Assembly: GCF_015351765.1 (NCBI RefSeq) | Contig: NZ_JADKQA010000004.1 | Span: forward strand, 1-64,000 | From: Clostridium vitabionis | GTDB taxonomy: Bacteria; Bacillota; Clostridia; Lachnospirales; Lachnospiraceae | Direction: 5' to 3' | DNA: 64,000 nucleotides | Shown here: piece after piece, positions 56,183 through 64,000 of the stretch | Layout: every line of letters begins with the position of its first letter | How positions within the stretch are numbered: the first letter of the stretch is position 1 | Program-made: the position numbers and the translations under genes | The notes under the pieces: generated by a model | The model's input: the letters and a program-made list of their open reading frames with translations, nothing else | The model's database searches: none | Told to the model about the DNA's origin: nothing

Positions 56183-57050
56183 TTACCCCGATATCTGGTT
56201 TAATGACAGGCAGACCAAGGATGTCCAGGTCGGCGTCCGGGTGGACCGGCAGCTCTGCAGCAGGCAGAGCGATTACCAGCGGATCGATGTCTTTGAATCC
56301 CCGGCGTACGGCAAATTCCTGACGCTGGACGGCGACATCCTGTTCTCCGAGGCGGACGAGTTCATCTACAACGAGATGGTGGTCCATGTGCCGATGGCCG
56401 TCCATCCCCATGTGTCCCGGGTGCTTGTCATCGGCGGCGGAGACGGCGGCGTGGCCAGGGAGCTCACCAACTATCCGGAGATCGAGCAGGTGGATGTCGT
56501 GGAGCCGGACGAGCTGTTCGTCGAGATCTGCCAGGAGTATTTTCCGGAGGCGGCAAAGGGGTTCGAGGATCCCAGGGTCCAGATCAGCTATCAGGATGGC
56601 CTGCGCTTTATTCGGGGAAGGACAGCGGAGTACGACCTGATCATCAACGATGCCACCGATCCCTTCGGCCATACGGAAGGGCTGTTCACCCGCGAATTTT
56701 ACGGGAACTGCTACCAGGCGCTCAAGGACGACGGCATCATGGTCTATCAGCACGGCAGCCCGTTCTATGACGAGGACGAGAGCTCGTTCCGCGCTATGCA
56801 TCGGAAGGCGTACCGGAGCTTTCCGATCAGCCGCGTCTACGGCGCGCACATTCCGACCTGCAGCAGCGGCTACTGGATGTTCGGCTTCGCGAGCAAGAAA
56901 TACCACCCGCTGAACGATTTTGACCCGGCGCGGTGGAACGCGCGGGGGATCCGGACGGAGTATTACACGACAAACCTGCACCGGGGCGCGTTTATGCTTC
57001 CCCGCTATGTGGAGGATATTCTGGAACAGGAAGAAAAGAGAGAGCGTTGA
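56175..57050 (+). CDS. speE: Spermidine synthase-type aminopropyltransferase
   Basis: The 291-residue protein has the aminopropyltransferase fold: a short N-terminal beta domain with GKFLTLDGDILFSEADEFIYNEM, the nucleoside-binding VIGGGDGGVAREL, the acidic VEPDELF, and DATDPFGHTEGLF, the counterpart of the DSTDP active-site motif. It transfers an aminopropyl group from decarboxylated S-adenosylmethionine to putrescine or a related amine. AAAGGAG precedes the ATG, which overlaps the end of speA. No S-adenosylmethionine decarboxylase gene is in the window, so its donor must come from elsewhere. Confidence 0.85.
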   Translation: MSDYPDIWFNDRQTKDVQVGVRVDRQLCSRQSDYQRIDVFESPAYGKFLTLDGDILFSEADEFIYNEMVVHVPMAVHPHVSRVLVIGGGDGGVARELTNYPEIEQVDVVEPDELFVEICQEYFPEAAKGFEDPRVQISYQDGLRFIRGRTAEYDLIINDATDPFGHTEGLFTREFYGNCYQALKDDGIMVYQHGSPFYDEDESSFRAMHRKAYRSFPISRVYGAHIPTCSSGYWMFGFASKKYHPLNDFDPARWNARGIRTEYYTTNLHRGAFMLPRYVEDILEQEEKRER

Positions 57051-57062
57051 AGGAGGCATACG

Positions 57063-58322
57063 ATGGCCAGACTGTTGATTATCGGCTGCGGCGGCGTGGC
57101 GAGGGTTGCAATCGCAAAATGCTGCCAGAACAAGGACATTTTCCAGGAGATCATGATCGCGAGCCGCACGAAGGAAAAGTGCGATGCCCTGGCGGAGGAG
57201 CTCCGCCCGACGACATCGACGGTGATCACGACGGCACAGATTGACGCCATGAATGTGGAGGCGCTGACCGCCCTCATCCGGAACTACCGGCCGGACGCGG
57301 TGCTGAATGTGGCGCTGCCCTATCAGGATCTTGCGATCATGGACGCCTGTCTCGCCGCGGGGGTGCACTATATTGATACCGCGAACTACGAGCCGGAGGA
57401 CACGGACGACCCGGCGTGGCGGAAAATTTATGAGGAGCGCTGCCGCCGGGAAGGATTCTCCGCCTATTTTGATTATTCCTGGCAGTGGGCTTATCAGGAA
57501 AAATACCGGGCGGCGGGCCTGACGGCGCTCTGCGGCACCGGCTTTGATCCGGGTGTAACCTCGGTTTTTGCCGCATACGCGAAGAAGCACTATTTCGACC
57601 GGATTGACACGATCGATATCCTGGACTGCAACGGCGGCGACCACGGCTACCCGTTCGCCACGAACTTCAATCCCGAGATCAACCTCCGGGAGGTCAGCGC
57701 CCCCGGCTCCTACTGGGAAAATGGGCACTGGGTGGAGATCCCGGCGATGTCCGTCAAGAGAACCTACGATTTCCCCGAGGTCGGGGAGAAGGATATGTAC
57801 CTCCTGCACCACGAGGAGATCGAGGCGCTCGGCGCACACATGCCGGAGGTGAAGCGCATCCGCTTCTTCATGACCTTCGGCCAGAGCTATCTCACCCACA
57901 TGAAGTGCCTGGAGGATGTGGGCATGCTGTCCACAACGCCGGTGAATTTTGAGGGGCATGAGATCGTGCCGATCCAGTTCCTCAAGGCCCTGCTCCCTGA
58001 TCCCGCGACCCTGGGCAGGAGAACCGTGGGAAAGACGAACATTGGCTGTATCTTCACCGGGGAAAAGGACGGGAAGCCGAAGAAGCTCTACATCTATAAT
58101 GTCTGCGACCACCAGGCGTGCTACCGGGAGGTGGGCTCCCAGGCGATCTCCTATACGACCGGCGTTCCGGCGATGATCGGCGCCATGATGGTGGTGACGG
58201 GAAAATGGCAGAAGCCGGGCGTCTACACCACGGACGAATTTGACCCGGATCCGTACATGGAGGCGCTGAACCGGTGGGGACTTCCCTGGACGGTGGAGGA
58301 AGACCCGCAGGTGGTGGAATGA
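57063..58322 (+). CDS. Carboxy(nor)spermidine dehydrogenase (saccharopine-dehydrogenase-like)
   Basis: The 419-residue protein is a saccharopine-dehydrogenase-like reductase: the start LLIIGCGGVARVAIAKCCQ is the NADPH site, and ALCGTGFDPGVTSVFAAYAKKHYFD and TFGQSYLTHMKCLEDVGML are typical of carboxyspermidine dehydrogenases. It condenses putrescine (or diaminopropane) with aspartate semialdehyde and reduces the imine to carboxyspermidine (or carboxynorspermidine). GAAGGAGG precedes the ATG. Its stop overlaps the ATG of the decarboxylase gene by four bases (ATGA), the usual order for this two-step route. Confidence 0.9.
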   Translation: MARLLIIGCGGVARVAIAKCCQNKDIFQEIMIASRTKEKCDALAEELRPTTSTVITTAQIDAMNVEALTALIRNYRPDAVLNVALPYQDLAIMDACLAAGVHYIDTANYEPEDTDDPAWRKIYEERCRREGFSAYFDYSWQWAYQEKYRAAGLTALCGTGFDPGVTSVFAAYAKKHYFDRIDTIDILDCNGGDHGYPFATNFNPEINLREVSAPGSYWENGHWVEIPAMSVKRTYDFPEVGEKDMYLLHHEEIEALGAHMPEVKRIRFFMTFGQSYLTHMKCLEDVGMLSTTPVNFEGHEIVPIQFLKALLPDPATLGRRTVGKTNIGCIFTGEKDGKPKKLYIYNVCDHQACYREVGSQAISYTTGVPAMIGAMMVVTGKWQKPGVYTTDEFDPDPYMEALNRWGLPWTVEEDPQVVE

Positions 58323-59590
58323 GCGGCGCCGTCCGGGATCCGCGCCCTGCCGGCGGAGCGGCCTCCGAAGGGCCGGGGGCGCTGTGCCCTGCCGGCGGCG
58401 GGCTTAAGGCGCCGCGACCGATCAGCGGCCCTTTCGGAGGACTTAAGGATCCGCGTTCCCTCGGCGGCGTTCCCACGCCGGCGTATGTGATCGATGAGGC
58501 GGGAATCGAAGAAAACTGCCGGATTCTCCGCGGGGTCATGGAGGAGGCCGGCTGCCGGATCCTCCTTGCGCAGAAGGCATTTTCCGCATTTGCCTGCTAC
58601 CCGCTGATCGGGCAGTACCTCTCCGGCACGACGGCGAGCGGCCTCTACGAGGCGCGTCTCGGGCGGGAGGAAATGCATAAGGAGAACCATGTCTTCTCCC
58701 CGGCTTATCGGGAAGACCAGTTTGACGAGATCGCCGGCCTGTGCGACCATATCGTGTTCAATTCCGTGCGGCAGCTTACGCATTTCGCCCCGCGGTGCGC
58801 GGGGGCGTCCATCGGGCTCCGGGTGAACCCGGAGTGCTCGACGCAGGATCATGCGATCTATGACCCCTGCGCGCCGGGAAGCCGGATGGGCGTGACCCGG
58901 GATGCGCTGGAGAAGGCGGTGGCGGGCGGATTTTCCCTCGGGCAGGTGGACGGCCTCCATTTTCATACGCTCTGCGAGCAGGGGGCTGACGCCCTGGAGA
59001 CGACGCTTCAGGCGGTGGAGGAGAAGTTTCAGCCGCTCCTTCGCCGGGTCCGCTGGGTGAACTTCGGCGGCGGTCACCATATCACCCGGGAGGGCTACGA
59101 TATTCCGCTGCTCATCCGCTGCATCCGGCGGATGCGGGACAGATACGGGGTCACGGTGTATTTAGAGCCCGGGGAGGCGGTCGCGCTGAATGCCGGGTAT
59201 CTCGTGACGACGGTTATGGATTTTGTGGAAAATGGCGGGGTTACAACCGCGATTCTGGACACTTCGGCAGCCTGCCACATGCCGGATGTGCTGGAGATGC
59301 CCTACCGGCCGCCGCTCTTTGGCGCCGGGGAGGCCGGGGAGAAGGCATATACCTACCGGCTCTCCAGCTTGACCTGCCTCGCGGGCGATGTGATTGGGGA
59401 CTACAGCTTCGATTCGCCGCTCGAGATCGGCAGCCGGCTGATTTTCGGCGATATGGCCATCTACTCTATGGTCAAGAACAACACATTTAACGGGATTCCG
59501 CTGCCGTCCATCTGGCTGGCGGAGAAGTCTGGGGCGCTCAGGGAAATCCGCGCCTTCGGCTATGAGGACTTTAAAGGGAGGCTTTCCTGA
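58319..59590 (+). CDS. nspC: Carboxynorspermidine/carboxyspermidine decarboxylase
   Basis: The 423-residue protein is an alanine-racemase-fold decarboxylase of the NspC family. From residue 51 it reads [20 protein letters not shown]; Lys86 in [15 protein letters not shown] is the PLP lysine; later VNFGGGHHI and [19 protein letters not shown] are typical. It removes carbon dioxide from carboxyspermidine to give spermidine. It carries an unusual Gly/Pro/Ala-rich extension (residues 1-50) absent from ordinary NspC, which begins near PTPAYVIDE. The start at 58319 overlaps the previous stop; it has a GGTGG-type site. No alternative ATG lies closer to the domain. Confidence 0.85.
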   Translation: MSGAVRDPRPAGGAASEGPGALCPAGGGLKAPRPISGPFGGLKDPRSLGGVPTPAYVIDEAGIEENCRILRGVMEEAGCRILLAQKAFSAFACYPLIGQYLSGTTASGLYEARLGREEMHKENHVFSPAYREDQFDEIAGLCDHIVFNSVRQLTHFAPRCAGASIGLRVNPECSTQDHAIYDPCAPGSRMGVTRDALEKAVAGGFSLGQVDGLHFHTLCEQGADALETTLQAVEEKFQPLLRRVRWVNFGGGHHITREGYDIPLLIRCIRRMRDRYGVTVYLEPGEAVALNAGYLVTTVMDFVENGGVTTAILDTSAACHMPDVLEMPYRPPLFGAGEAGEKAYTYRLSSLTCLAGDVIGDYSFDSPLEIGSRLIFGDMAIYSMVKNNTFNGIPLPSIWLAEKSGALREIRAFGYEDFKGRLS

Positions 59591-60684
59591 TGGCGGAGAA
59601 CGGGATGACCCGGCGGATGCCGGGCGAATACGAGCCGCACCTGGGGACGCTGATGATCTGGCCGGTGCGGCCGGGAAGCTGGCCCTACGGCGGGCGGGAT
59701 GCCAAGCCGGCCTTTGTGGAGATCATGCGGGAAATCCTCCGGGGTGAGCGGCTCTGGCTGCTCGCGGATCGTGAACACCTCGCGGAGGCGGAGCGGATGG
59801 CGCCGCCGGGAACGGAGATCCTCCCGATTCCCACCGATGACGCCTGGGCGCGGGATGTCGGCCCGACCTTTGTCCTCGATGATCAGGGGAGGCCGCTCGG
59901 CATCGACTGGGCGTTCAACGCCTGGGGAGGAGAGGAGGACGGCCTCTACGCCGACTGGGCGCAGGATGATCTTGCCGCGTCCGCTTTCTGCCGGGCGGCA
60001 GGATTCCCCTGCGAGGATGCCCATCCCTTTGTGCTTGAGGGCGGCTCCATCCACAGTGATGGCGAGGGGACGATCCTCACGACAGAAGCCTGCCTTTTGA
60101 GCGCCGGGAGAAACCCGGGGCTTTCGAAGCAGGAGATCGAGCGGGAGCTTCTGCGCCGCCTGGGCGCGGACAAGGTGATCTGGCTGCCCCGGGGCATTTA
60201 CCGGGATGAGACCAATGAGCACGTGGACAATGTCTGTGCCTTCACCGCGCCGGGCGAGGCGGTTCTCGCCTGGACGGATGATCCGGACGATCCGCAGTAC
60301 GCGCTGAGCCGCGCGGATCTGGAGGTTCTGGAGCGGGAGCGGGACGCCCGGGGAAGGAAGCTCAGGGTGAGGCTTCTCCCGATTCCCTCCCGGCCGGTGA
60401 CGGTGCGGGAGGAGGATCTGGCCGGCTACGAATTTGCCCCCGGAGAGGATGTCCGGGAGGCCGGGGAGAGGCTCGCGGCGAGCTATGTGAATTTTTACAT
60501 CGCGAACGGGAGTGTCCTGGTTCCGCAGTTCGGCGATCCGAATGACGCGAAGGCGCTGGAGATCCTCGGTGGGTGCTTTCCGGGGCGGCGGATCTGCCCG
60601 ATTCCGGCCCGGGCGATTCTTCTCGGCGGCGGCAATATCCACTGCATCACCCAGCAGATTCCCCGGGGAAGGAGAGCAAGATGA
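59590..60684 (+). CDS. aguA: Agmatine deiminase
   Basis: The 364-residue protein is a PPAD-type agmatine deiminase: [26 protein letters not shown] at the start, [15 protein letters not shown] (acidic substrate site), [27 protein letters not shown], and the catalytic Cys352 in [13 protein letters not shown]. It converts agmatine to N-carbamoylputrescine and ammonia. Its ATG overlaps the nspC stop by one base (TGATG) and its last bases overlap the aguB start. GGGAGG lies upstream of the ATG. With speA and aguB it completes the arginine-to-putrescine route. Confidence 0.95.
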   Translation: MAENGMTRRMPGEYEPHLGTLMIWPVRPGSWPYGGRDAKPAFVEIMREILRGERLWLLADREHLAEAERMAPPGTEILPIPTDDAWARDVGPTFVLDDQGRPLGIDWAFNAWGGEEDGLYADWAQDDLAASAFCRAAGFPCEDAHPFVLEGGSIHSDGEGTILTTEACLLSAGRNPGLSKQEIERELLRRLGADKVIWLPRGIYRDETNEHVDNVCAFTAPGEAVLAWTDDPDDPQYALSRADLEVLERERDARGRKLRVRLLPIPSRPVTVREEDLAGYEFAPGEDVREAGERLAASYVNFYIANGSVLVPQFGDPNDAKALEILGGCFPGRRICPIPARAILLGGGNIHCITQQIPRGRRAR

Positions 60685-61553
60685 GAAAAGTGACGGTTTC
60701 GGCAGTTCAGATGGCCTGCGCCCCGTCCGTGGAGGAAAATCTCCGGACGGCGGACCGGCTGGTCCGGCAGGCGGCAGCGGCGGGGGCGGAGGTGATTCTC
60801 CTCCCGGAGCTCTTTGAGCGGCCGTATTTCTGCCAAGAGCGGCAGTATGGCTACTATGATTTCGCAAAGCCCGTGCGGGAAAATGACGCCGTGAGGCATT
60901 TCCTCCCGGTTTCGGCGGAGCTCCACACGGTTCTCCCGGTCAGCTTCTATGAGCAGGACGGCACAGTGCTCTACAACAGCTGCGCGGTGCTGGACGACGG
61001 AAAGCTTCTGGGGGTCTACCGGAAGACGCACATCCCGGACGACCACTGCTATCAGGAGAAGTTTTATTTTACCCCGGGTAATACCGGTTTCCGGGTTTTT
61101 GAGACATCGAAGGGGAAGATCGGCGTCGGGATCTGCTGGGACCAGTGGTTCCCGGAGACCGCCAGGGCGCTTGCCCTGAACGGTGCCGAGCTGCTCTTTT
61201 ATCCGACGGCGATCGGCTCCGAGCCGATCCTCCAGGTGGATTCCATGCCGCACTGGCGGCGGGTGATGCAGGGGCATGCGGCGGCGAACCTGATGCCGGT
61301 GATCGCGGCGAACCGCTTCGGGCCGGAGATCGTCAAGCCCTGCCCCGAGAACGGCGGGCAGACGTCCGCGCTGACATTCTACGGGTCGAGCTTTATCACG
61401 GACAATACCGGGAAAATTCTTGCCTCTGCCGGGCGCATCGGGGAAGAAGCTCTTACCGCGTCCTTCGATCTGGACGAGCTCCGGGAGGAGCGGCTTTCCT
61501 GGGGGCTCTTCCGTGACCGGCGGCCGGAGTGCTATCATGATCTTGTCCGGTAA
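60681..61553 (+). CDS. aguB: N-carbamoylputrescine amidase
   Basis: The 290-residue protein is a nitrilase-superfamily amidase with the expected triad Glu43 ([11 protein letters not shown]), Lys115 (YRKTHIPDD) and Cys152 ([10 protein letters not shown]). The segments ERPYF and [10 protein letters not shown] are characteristic of AguB. It hydrolyses N-carbamoylputrescine to putrescine, carbon dioxide and ammonia. The start at 60681 follows GAAGGAGAG and overlaps the aguA stop (ATGA). A 31-bp sequence covering its last codons and stop is repeated in tandem immediately downstream. Confidence 0.95.
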   Translation: MRKVTVSAVQMACAPSVEENLRTADRLVRQAAAAGAEVILLPELFERPYFCQERQYGYYDFAKPVRENDAVRHFLPVSAELHTVLPVSFYEQDGTVLYNSCAVLDDGKLLGVYRKTHIPDDHCYQEKFYFTPGNTGFRVFETSKGKIGVGICWDQWFPETARALALNGAELLFYPTAIGSEPILQVDSMPHWRRVMQGHAAANLMPVIAANRFGPEIVKPCPENGGQTSALTFYGSSFITDNTGKILASAGRIGEEALTASFDLDELREERLSWGLFRDRRPECYHDLVR

Positions 61554-61632
61554 TATCCGGGATAAAAGTGATCTTGTCCGGCAATATCCGGGATAAAAGT
61601 GATCATGTCCGGCAAATATCCGGGGTGACGAG
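61538..61632 (+). repeat. Three 31-bp tandem repeats covering the aguB stop codon
   Basis: Units begin at 61538, 61569 and 61600 with TGATCTTGTCCGG or a one-base variant. Units 1 and 2 differ at a single base: the TAA stop of aguB in unit 1 is CAA in unit 2. The third copy is more diverged toward its end. Confidence 0.9.
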
Positions 61633-61650
61633 GAGAGATCAGGGGGAGTT

Positions 61651-62940
61651 ATGATCGGTTCGGGGATTGGCAGCTTTCGGAAGATATGCGCGGCGGGATT
61701 TCTGGCGGCAGCGGGGATTCTTATGGCACTGCCCGGGCTCTGTGCCTGCGCAGGGGCTGGGGATGCCGCGGCGGTGGCGGCATCCGCGGGGGCTGCGGAG
61801 ACCGCGGGGGCTGCGGAGACTACCGCGGCTGGGGAGACTACCCGGCCGGTGATCCGGATTTCCTCGGAGACCGGCGGAAGTTTTGCGTCCCCTGCCGGCG
61901 CCGGCGCGGATACCGCTTCTGAGGGATCCGCTTCCTCCGCTGATGCGCCGGTGGGCAGCGCAGGCGCAGCTGGCGCCGGGTCTGACACTGCTACGCGGGA
62001 GGTTCTCCTCACCTTTGTGGGGGACTGCACGCTCGGCGGCGATCCGACGATCGGCTCCGGGGAGCTGTTCTCCTCCTTGTATACCAGGTACGGTCCGGAC
62101 TATTTCTTCCGGAATGTGCGGGACGTCTTTGCCGCCGATGACCTCACGATGATCAATCTCGAGGGGACGTTTACCAGGGAGGAGACGCGGGCGGACAAAA
62201 AATATTGTTTCCGCGCCGATCCTTCGTGCGTGGATGTCCTGACCGGGAGTTCCGTTGAGCTCTGCAATCTGGCGAACAACCACAGCAGGGACTACGGGCC
62301 GAAGAGCTACCGGGATACAGTGAATGCCCTGGACGGGGCAAGGATCCGGTGGGTCCGCGATGAGGATGTCTGCCTTGTCGAGGCGGGCGGCGTAAAGGTC
62401 GGCATCGCCGGCATTTATGAGCTTCCCCGGCATATGGATGCGGACAGCATTGTCCAGGAGGACATCAAAAAGCTGAGGGAGCAGGGCGCGGAATTGGTCT
62501 GTGTGGAATTCCACTGGGGGATCGAAGGGGAAGACGTTCCTGACAGGAACCAGGTCGCCCTCGCCCACAGCGCCATCGAGGGCGGGGCGGATCTCGTGGT
62601 CGGCGCGCACCCGCATGTCCTGCAGGGGATGGAGATCTACCGGGGCAAGCCGGTTGTCTACAGTATGGGGAATTTCTGCTTCGGCGGGAACCGAAACCCG
62701 AAGGACAAGGACACGATGATTTACCAGCTCCGCGTCCGCTTGGACGGTTCTGGGCAGGTCGTGTCCCAGATGGAAAATGTGATCCCCTGCCGGATCTCCT
62801 CGTCGGGGAAAAGCAATGATATGCAGCCGGTGATCCTCACCGGGGACGAGGCGGAGTGGGTGCTCCGGAAGATCCGGGAACGGTCGGACCTGCTGGCGAA
62901 GACGTATGGGACGGGCGGTTCCGGACCGGGTTGGGAGTAA
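61651..62940 (+). CDS. CapA-family metallophosphoesterase-like secreted protein
   Basis: The 429-residue protein has an N-terminal signal peptide (about 1-33, [24 protein letters not shown]; the LCAC end could be a lipobox), a low-complexity Ala/Gly/Thr/Ser region (about 34-112) with short tandem repeats, then a CapA/PgsA-type domain: [29 protein letters not shown] and EFHWGIEGE, with [26 protein letters not shown]. CapA-type proteins function in poly-gamma-glutamate export or in phosphodiester cleavage at the cell surface. It follows the polyamine operon by about 100 bases, with GGGGGAG before the ATG. A link with polyamines is not evident. Confidence 0.85.
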   Translation: MIGSGIGSFRKICAAGFLAAAGILMALPGLCACAGAGDAAAVAASAGAAETAGAAETTAAGETTRPVIRISSETGGSFASPAGAGADTASEGSASSADAPVGSAGAAGAGSDTATREVLLTFVGDCTLGGDPTIGSGELFSSLYTRYGPDYFFRNVRDVFAADDLTMINLEGTFTREETRADKKYCFRADPSCVDVLTGSSVELCNLANNHSRDYGPKSYRDTVNALDGARIRWVRDEDVCLVEAGGVKVGIAGIYELPRHMDADSIVQEDIKKLREQGAELVCVEFHWGIEGEDVPDRNQVALAHSAIEGGADLVVGAHPHVLQGMEIYRGKPVVYSMGNFCFGGNRNPKDKDTMIYQLRVRLDGSGQVVSQMENVIPCRISSSGKSNDMQPVILTGDEAEWVLRKIRERSDLLAKTYGTGGSGPGWE

Positions 62941-62995
62941 CAGGAAAATGAGAAATACAAGGGATTCCGGCGGAGGCCGGAGAAAGGACGGAAAA

Positions 62996-63955
62996 ATGAA
63001 GATTTCTGCGGTGAAGCTTTTTGCGGATGGGTACATGACCCAGCCATTTGCCTTCGGCGGCGAGGAGGGGCCGGCGGCGTTTGACCCGTCTGTCCGCTAC
63101 CGCTCGGCGCTCACCAACTACGTGATTGACACCGGGGATGAAGTGATCCTTGTCGATACCGGCATGCCGGATGCTTTCCCGGAGCAGGTGCCGGATGAGA
63201 AGACGCCGATCTATATGGGCAGAAAGGCGGATCTCTATGTCGATGCCCTGAAAAAGGCGGGATATACGCCGGAGCAGGTTTCCCGGATCCTGATTACGCA
63301 CAAGCACGCGGATCATACCGGCGCGCTGGGGGCTTTTCCGAACGCGAAGATTCTCTGCTCGGCGGAGGAAGCAAAGGCGGATGAACTGAAAAATCTGCCC
63401 AATGTTGTCCCGGTGGAATTTACCGACGGCCCGTTCGATGTGTTCCCGGCTTCCCAGACGATTGCCCCGGGCATCCACTATATCTTTGCCCCGGGCCATA
63501 CGAAGGGGAACAGCATCGTCATCGTGGAGGACGGCGGCCTCTTTTACATGATTCATGGAGATATCACCTACACGGATGAAGCACTTTATCAGAACAAGCT
63601 CTCCATGGTCTTTGAGGATATCGCGGCGGCGAGGGATACGCTCGACAAGGTCCGCGCATTTATCCGTAAGCATCCGACGGTCTATGTATCGACGCACACG
63701 CCGCTCGGCTATGAGAACCTGGAGGCAAAGCGGGTGGTCGACCTGGATCACATGCCGGAGCCGATTCCGCCGAAGGCGGTGGAGGCAAAGCAGGCCACCG
63801 GAAAATACGTCTGCCCGGTGTGCGGCTATGTCTATGATCCGGCGGTTGGAGACCCGGAGCACGGCATCCCGGCGGGATGTGCCTTTGCGGATCTTCCGGA
63901 GGACTGGAAATGTCCGCGCTGCGGGCAGCCGAAGCAGGCGTTTGTGAAGGCATGA
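62996..63955 (+). CDS. Metallo-beta-lactamase-fold hydrolase fused to rubredoxin
   Basis: The 319-residue protein has an N-terminal metallo-beta-lactamase domain with THKHADH (residues 101-107) and later metal-binding APGHTKG, HGD and THTP, and a C-terminal rubredoxin domain with CPVCG (Cys273/276) and CPRCG (Cys306/309) plus the [15 protein letters not shown] segment. The combination resembles flavodiiron or rubredoxin-linked redox enzymes, but no flavodoxin domain or diiron-type ligand set is obvious, so a rubredoxin-assisted lactonase or thioesterase is as likely. GAAAGGACGG precedes the ATG at 62996; an ATG at 62948 is also possible. Confidence 0.8.
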   Translation: MKISAVKLFADGYMTQPFAFGGEEGPAAFDPSVRYRSALTNYVIDTGDEVILVDTGMPDAFPEQVPDEKTPIYMGRKADLYVDALKKAGYTPEQVSRILITHKHADHTGALGAFPNAKILCSAEEAKADELKNLPNVVPVEFTDGPFDVFPASQTIAPGIHYIFAPGHTKGNSIVIVEDGGLFYMIHGDITYTDEALYQNKLSMVFEDIAAARDTLDKVRAFIRKHPTVYVSTHTPLGYENLEAKRVVDLDHMPEPIPPKAVEAKQATGKYVCPVCGYVYDPAVGDPEHGIPAGCAFADLPEDWKCPRCGQPKQAFVKA

Positions 63956-63978
63956 GTTTCCGCTGAAAATATTATCCC

Positions 63979-64000
63979 GCAGAGGTTGTCACGCCTCTGC
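63979..64000 (+). terminator. Terminator hairpin at the window edge
   Basis: GCAGAGG (63979-63985) pairs with CCTCTGC (63994-64000). The expected T run lies outside the window. Confidence 0.65.

Noticed and set aside
61538-61632. CRISPR array
   Set aside because: The repeats are adjacent with no spacers between them, and no cas gene is present.

Overview
The window reads as chromosome of a GC-rich anaerobic Clostridia-type bacterium, probably a gut fermenter. The evidence is strong AGGAGG ribosome sites, a glycyl radical enzyme with its activase, electron-transfer flavoprotein with acyl-CoA dehydrogenases, two sigma-54 activators, and a carboxyspermidine/agmatine polyamine operon. The first ~2.9 kb is a patchwork of AT-rich or decayed mobile DNA. 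No tRNA, rRNA or CRISPR array was seen.

Layout. 1-2.9 kb: glyoxalase-fold protein, a small membrane protein, an IS256-type transposase remnant, an 882-bp element with 50-bp inverted ends, and a truncated short-chain fatty-acid transporter. 3-6.2 kb: SDR, MATE pump, DUF2798 protein, a CrcB remnant. 6.2-17.1 kb: a minus-strand set of three hydrolases and two transporters next to a divergent PrpR-type sigma-54 activator, with a sigma-54 promoter in front of the first hydrolase; one transporter is cut by an IS30 element. 17.1-22.4 kb: MATE-MerR pair under a 19-bp-spacer promoter, DUF488/cupin pair, azlCD with a divergent LysR gene. 22.6-31.5 kb: TetR regulator, hydroxyproline dehydratase and activase (hypD/hypE type), EutH and AGCS transporters, an M20 amidohydrolase.

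31.6-52.3 kb is the most distinctive part. A run of 12 minus-strand genes encodes two tandem 4-hydroxybutyryl-CoA-dehydratase-type enzymes, a 3-hydroxyacyl-CoA dehydrogenase, an orphan adenylation enzyme, a CaiB-type CoA-transferase, an SDR, an acyl-CoA dehydrogenase, a FadH-type dienoyl-CoA reductase, a NifU-domain protein, a phosphotriesterase-family (possibly lactonase) protein and a transporter. It begins at a consensus sigma-54 promoter beside a PAS-AAA+-HTH activator gene. The same 17-bp palindrome (TGTCCG-N5-CGGACA) lies upstream of this operon and, twice, between two divergent sigma-54 promoters driving another SDR and etfB-etfA-acd. I infer one sigma-54 regulon for anaerobic breakdown of a 4-hydroxy acid, lactone or betaine-like acid through CoA thioesters; the substrate is unknown.

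52.4-64 kb: an iron alcohol dehydrogenase, a 1-kb non-coding stretch with a strong multi-hairpin element, a possible small RNA and REP-like repeats, then an overlapping polyamine operon (speA, speE, carboxyspermidine dehydrogenase, nspC, aguA, aguB), a CapA-like protein and a metallo-hydrolase fused to rubredoxin. Short tandem repeats recur at the 3' ends of three genes and inside three proteins.
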